A stretch of DNA of 7,764 nt from JAJXWB01 sp039808645. Lineage in GTDB: Bacteria > Pseudomonadota > Alphaproteobacteria > Rhizobiales > Beijerinckiaceae. The stretch is from positions 1-7,764 of the forward strand of contig JBDHTL010000157.1 of the NCBI GenBank assembly GCA_039808645.1, read 5' to 3'. The notes below the pieces were generated by a model. The model ran no database searches. It had not been told where the DNA came from and saw only the letters and a program-made list of their open reading frames with translations. Positions 6,162 to 7,764 of this stretch are shown here, one piece after another (position 1 is the stretch's first letter; each line of letters opens with the position of its first letter). A program made the position numbers and the translations under genes.

Positions 6162-6392
6162 CTATCGGTTCTTCTGGCTGCGGAAGAATTCCCATTCCTC
6201 GATGCGGCGGCCGTCGGGCAGGACGCAGACGCCGATCTGCCCCTTGTCCGTCGCGACGATCTCGACGCGGCCGCCTTGCTCCACGCAATAGACCGACGCC
6301 GGGTTGGCGATCGCCTTGCCGATGGGCGGGGGCGGCGCCTGAAGCAGGCTTGCCGCGAGCGCGAGGGCGGCGATCACGCAGCCGCCCCGCAC
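6162..6392 (-). CDS. small secreted DUF333-domain protein
   Basis: This is a protein of 76 residues from the GTG at 6392 or 71 from the GTG at 6377. The C-terminal half (from about residue 29 of the longer form) is a DUF333 domain: NPASVYCVEQGG (30-41), VEIV (43-46), GVCVLPDGRRIEEWEFFR (54-71), with the family's two cysteines at 36 and 56. DUF333 proteins are sometimes labelled hemolysins, but no toxin role is established. The N-terminus is a signal-peptide-like stretch (VIAALALAASLLQA followed by PPPP). The longer start is preferred because it gives an Arg before the hydrophobic segment. The shorter start overlaps the upstream TGA as GTGA (6377-6374), a classical coupling arrangement. Either way it is translated from the DUF1272 transcript. 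The protein is likely exported to the periplasm; its function is unknown. Confidence 0.7.
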   Translation of the reverse strand: MRGGCVIAALALAASLLQAPPPPIGKAIANPASVYCVEQGGRVEIVATDKGQIGVCVLPDGRRIEEWEFFRSQKNR

Positions 6393-6622
6393 TTCTCGGG
6401 CCTGTGCTTTCGCGCCGTCGAAGCGGGAAACCGGGCAAGCTTGTCGGCCGGGCGCACGGGGCGGGCGACGAGTTCGCCGCCGCAGTTTGGACAGCGCATG
6501 GCGAGCTTGGTTTGCGCGCAATCGCGACACCACGTGCATTCGAACGAGCAGATCAGCGCCTCGCGGCTATCGGGCGGCAGGTCGCGGTCGCAGCATTCGC
6601 AGTTCGGGCGCAGTTCGAGCAT
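6374..6622 (-). CDS. DUF1272 cysteine-rich zinc-finger-like protein
   Basis: This 82-residue protein begins MLELRPNCECCDRDLPPD, the signature opening of the DUF1272 family. Nine cysteines sit at 8, 10, 11, 25, 29, 32, 35, 44 and 47, in the arrangement CxCC - CxxxCxxCxxC - CPNCGGEL, consistent with binding two metal ions, probably zinc, in a treble-clef or RING-like knuckle. A basic, low-complexity tail (about 55-82) follows. The protein lacks a signal peptide and should be cytoplasmic. The start ATG 6622 is fixed by GGGGAG 6 bases upstream; an upstream in-frame ATG at 6640 is not needed. The last codons overlap the start of the DUF333 gene. Its role is unknown; a nucleic-acid- or protein-binding function is only a guess from the zinc-knuckle look. 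Confidence 0.85.
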   Translation of the reverse strand: MLELRPNCECCDRDLPPDSREALICSFECTWCRDCAQTKLAMRCPNCGGELVARPVRPADKLARFPASTARKHRPEKCGAAA

Positions 6623-6628
6623 GGCGGA

Positions 6629-6634
6629 CTCCCC
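6629..6634 (-). promoter_or_regulatory. ribosome binding site of the DUF1272 gene
   Basis: Minus-strand GGGGAG lies 6 bases before ATG 6622 and selects this start over the ATG at 6640. Confidence 0.7.
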
Positions 6635-6639
6635 AAACA

Positions 6640-6698
6640 TGAATCGGATGAATCTCTTGCCGTGGAGTTCTACGAAACAGATTCACGCGCTTCGCGTG
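6640..6698. promoter_or_regulatory. leader region of the DUF1272-DUF333 unit with TGAATC repeats and a small hairpin
   Basis: TGAATC occurs twice in direct orientation (6640-6645 and 6649-6654) and once inverted as part of AGATTCA (6679-6685), which pairs exactly with TGAATCT (6649-6655). A perfect hairpin CACGCG-CTT-CGCGTG (6684-6698) partly overlaps the inverted copy. The arrangement upstream of ATG 6622 could be an operator or a leader structure. No convincing -10/-35 pair was found here. With the palindrome at 6723-6820 this accounts for most of the 220-base gap between the DUF1272 and metY genes. Confidence 0.25.
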
Positions 6699-6722
6699 GT
6701 TGCCGAAGATTTCAGGCGCCGT

Positions 6723-6820
6723 GCGGATTGTCATTCCCGACGCACGCAATGCGAGCGATCGGGAATCCAGAGCAAGTGTGGCGGATTCCGGTTTCCCGCG
6801 TTCGCGGGAATGACATCCGC
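6723..6820. repeat. composite REP-like palindromic element
   Basis: The ends are inverted repeats: TGTCATTCCCG (6729-6739) and CGGGAATGACA (6805-6815) match perfectly over 11 bases, and the arms extend to GCGGAT/ATCCGC with a one-base slip (6723-6820). Two internal hairpins are present: ATTCCCGA (6733-6740) with TCGGGAAT (6759-6766), and TTCCCGCG (6793-6800) with CGCGGGAA (6803-6810). A central pair, GGAATCC (6762-6768) and GGATTCC (6783-6789), joins them. It looks like two fused halves of a dispersed intergenic palindrome family of the GTCATTCCCG type widespread in proteobacteria. It lies 22 bases past the metY stop and may also end that transcript. It encodes nothing. Confidence 0.7.
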
Positions 6821-6842
6821 GCCATTTCAACCAAATCCGCGA

Positions 6843-7764
6843 TCACCCAGCCGCGGCCAGCGCCTGGTCGAGATCGGCGATGAGGTCTGCGACATCTTCG
6901 ATGCCGACCGAGATGCGCACCACGTCCGGCCCCGCGCCCGCGACGATCTTCTGCTCGTCGGTGAGCTGGCGATGCGTGGTCGAGGCGGGATGGATGACCA
7001 GCGAACGCGTGTCGCCGACATTGGCGAGATGCGAGAAGAGCTTGAGGTTTTTCACGAGCGCGAGGCCGGCGTCGTAACCGCCCTTCAGGCCGAAGGTGAA
7101 GACGGCGCCCGCGCCCTTCGGGCAGTATTTCTTGGCGAGGTTGTGGTAGCGGTCGCCCGGCAGGCCGGGATAGCTGACCCATTTCACCGCCGCATGGTTC
7201 GAGAGGTGCTCGGCGATGGCCTGAGTATTGTCGCAATGCTTCTGCATGCGCAGCGGCAGCGTTTCGACGCCTGTGAGGATCATGAAGGCGTTGAAGGGCG
7301 AGAGCGCCGGCCCGAGATCGCGCAAGCCGAGCACGCGCAGCGCGATGGCGAAGGCGAAATTGCCGAAGGTCTCGCCGAGCACCATGCCGCCGTATTCGGG
7401 GCGCGGCTCGGAGAGCATCGGATAGCGCTTGTCGGCGAGCCAGTCGAAGGTTCCGCCGTCGACCACCACGCCGCCGATGGAATTGCCGTGGCCGCCCAAA
7501 AACTTCGTGGCCGAATGCACGACGATGTCCGCGCCGTAGTCGATCGGCTTCAGCAGGTAGGGGGTCGCCAGCGTATTGTCGACGATGAGAGGCACGCGGG
7601 CGCGCTTGGCGATCCTGGCGATGGCCTCGATGTCGACGATGACGCCGCCGGGATTGGCGATGGATTCGATGAAGATCGCCTTGGTGCGCGGCGTGATGGC
7701 GGCCTCGAAGGCGCTCAGATCGTCCGGGTCGGCCCATTTCGGCGTCCAGCCGAAGTTCTTGTAG
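6843..7764 (-). CDS. metY: O-acetylhomoserine sulfhydrylase (aminocarboxypropyltransferase), 5' end beyond window
   Basis: This PLP enzyme of the Cys/Met metabolism family makes homocysteine from O-acetylhomoserine and sulfide in methionine synthesis. The visible 306 residues are the C-terminal part; roughly the first 120 of the usual about 430 are missing beyond the right edge. Counting from the first full codon (7763), the motifs are: FIESIANPGG (31-40), VDNTLATP with the Asp that contacts the PLP ring (61-68), and SATKFLGGHGN (84-94) with the Schiff-base Lys87 (codon 7505-7503). Further on are NAFMILTGVETLPLRM, YPGLPGDRYHNLAKKY, NLKLFSHLANVGD followed by SLVIHPASTTHRQ, and RISVGIED. The LFSHLANVGD/IHPASTTH version favours MetY over MetB, MetC or MetZ. 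No frameshift is present. A GTG at 7595 is internal, not the true start. The gene is followed by a palindromic element. Confidence 0.93.
   Translation of the reverse strand, partial: YKNFGWTPKWADPDDLSAFEAAITPRTKAIFIESIANPGGVIVDIEAIARIAKRARVPLIVDNTLATPYLLKPIDYGADIVVHSATKFLGGHGNSIGGVVVDGGTFDWLADKRYPMLSEPRPEYGGMVLGETFGNFAFAIALRVLGLRDLGPALSPFNAFMILTGVETLPLRMQKHCDNTQAIAEHLSNHAAVKWVSYPGLPGDRYHNLAKKYCPKGAGAVFTFGLKGGYDAGLALVKNLKLFSHLANVGDTRSLVIHPASTTHRQLTDEQKIVAGAGPDVVRISVGIEDVADLIADLDQALAAAG

Noticed and set aside
5095..6438. 447-codon minus-strand open frame opposite ctaA
   Set aside because: It is antisense to a full-length heme A synthase with all four histidine ligands and has an extreme Arg-rich composition.
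6162..6539. Longer start (6539) for the DUF333 protein
   Set aside because: It would place a 49-residue Arg-rich extension across most of the DUF1272 gene and bury the signal peptide; the GTG starts at 6392 or 6377 fit better.
6712..7737. 341-codon minus-strand open frame overlapping metY
   Set aside because: It is in a different frame from the PLP enzyme, is dominated by Arg and His without family motifs, and runs through the palindromic repeat.
1..7764. CRISPR array, tRNA, insertion sequence or phage genes
   Set aside because: No regularly spaced repeats, cloverleaf-like sequence, transposase motifs or attachment-site duplications were seen on reading both strands.

Overview
The window is high-GC DNA with tightly packed genes. 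It looks like the chromosome of an alphaproteobacterium, probably of the Rhizobiales/Hyphomicrobiales. The evidence is a mitochondrial-type (COX15-like) heme A synthase, a DUF2842 protein, a DUF1272 protein and dispersed palindromes of the TGTCATTCCCG type. Genus cannot be fixed from the sequence alone. Most genes look like ordinary housekeeping genes; the left third looks like the edge of a polysaccharide locus. No phage, insertion sequence, CRISPR array, tRNA or rRNA was seen.

Left region (1-2990), surface polysaccharide. It opens with the 3' end of a Wzz/ExoP/BY-kinase-like gene whose nucleotide-binding motifs are degenerate. A 182-base convergent gap with a nested palindrome follows. Then comes a divergent pair: a CelD/BcsL-type (FemAB-like) acyltransferase on the minus strand and a NodB-type polysaccharide deacetylase on the plus strand. 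Their 75-base shared leader contains a perfect GTCAAG-N5-CTTGAC dyad.

Middle region (3034-4969), all on the minus strand. Reading in the direction of transcription, it holds panD (pyruvoyl aspartate decarboxylase, for beta-alanine and pantothenate), a small two-helix DUF2842 membrane protein 4 bases behind it, and dacB (a short PBP4-type peptidase with its own sigma-70-like promoter).

Right region (5062-7764). ctaA (heme A synthase) runs divergently from panD. It converges with a two-gene unit, a DUF1272 zinc-finger protein overlapping a secreted DUF333 protein, and a hairpin fills the gap between the stops exactly. A composite REP-like palindrome then sits just downstream of the partial metY (O-acetylhomoserine sulfhydrylase), which runs off the right edge.

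I found no clearly new multi-gene system. The points most worth a second look are the degenerate ATPase domain, the overlapping DUF1272/DUF333 pair, the mosaic palindrome, and the dyad in the divergent polysaccharide leader.
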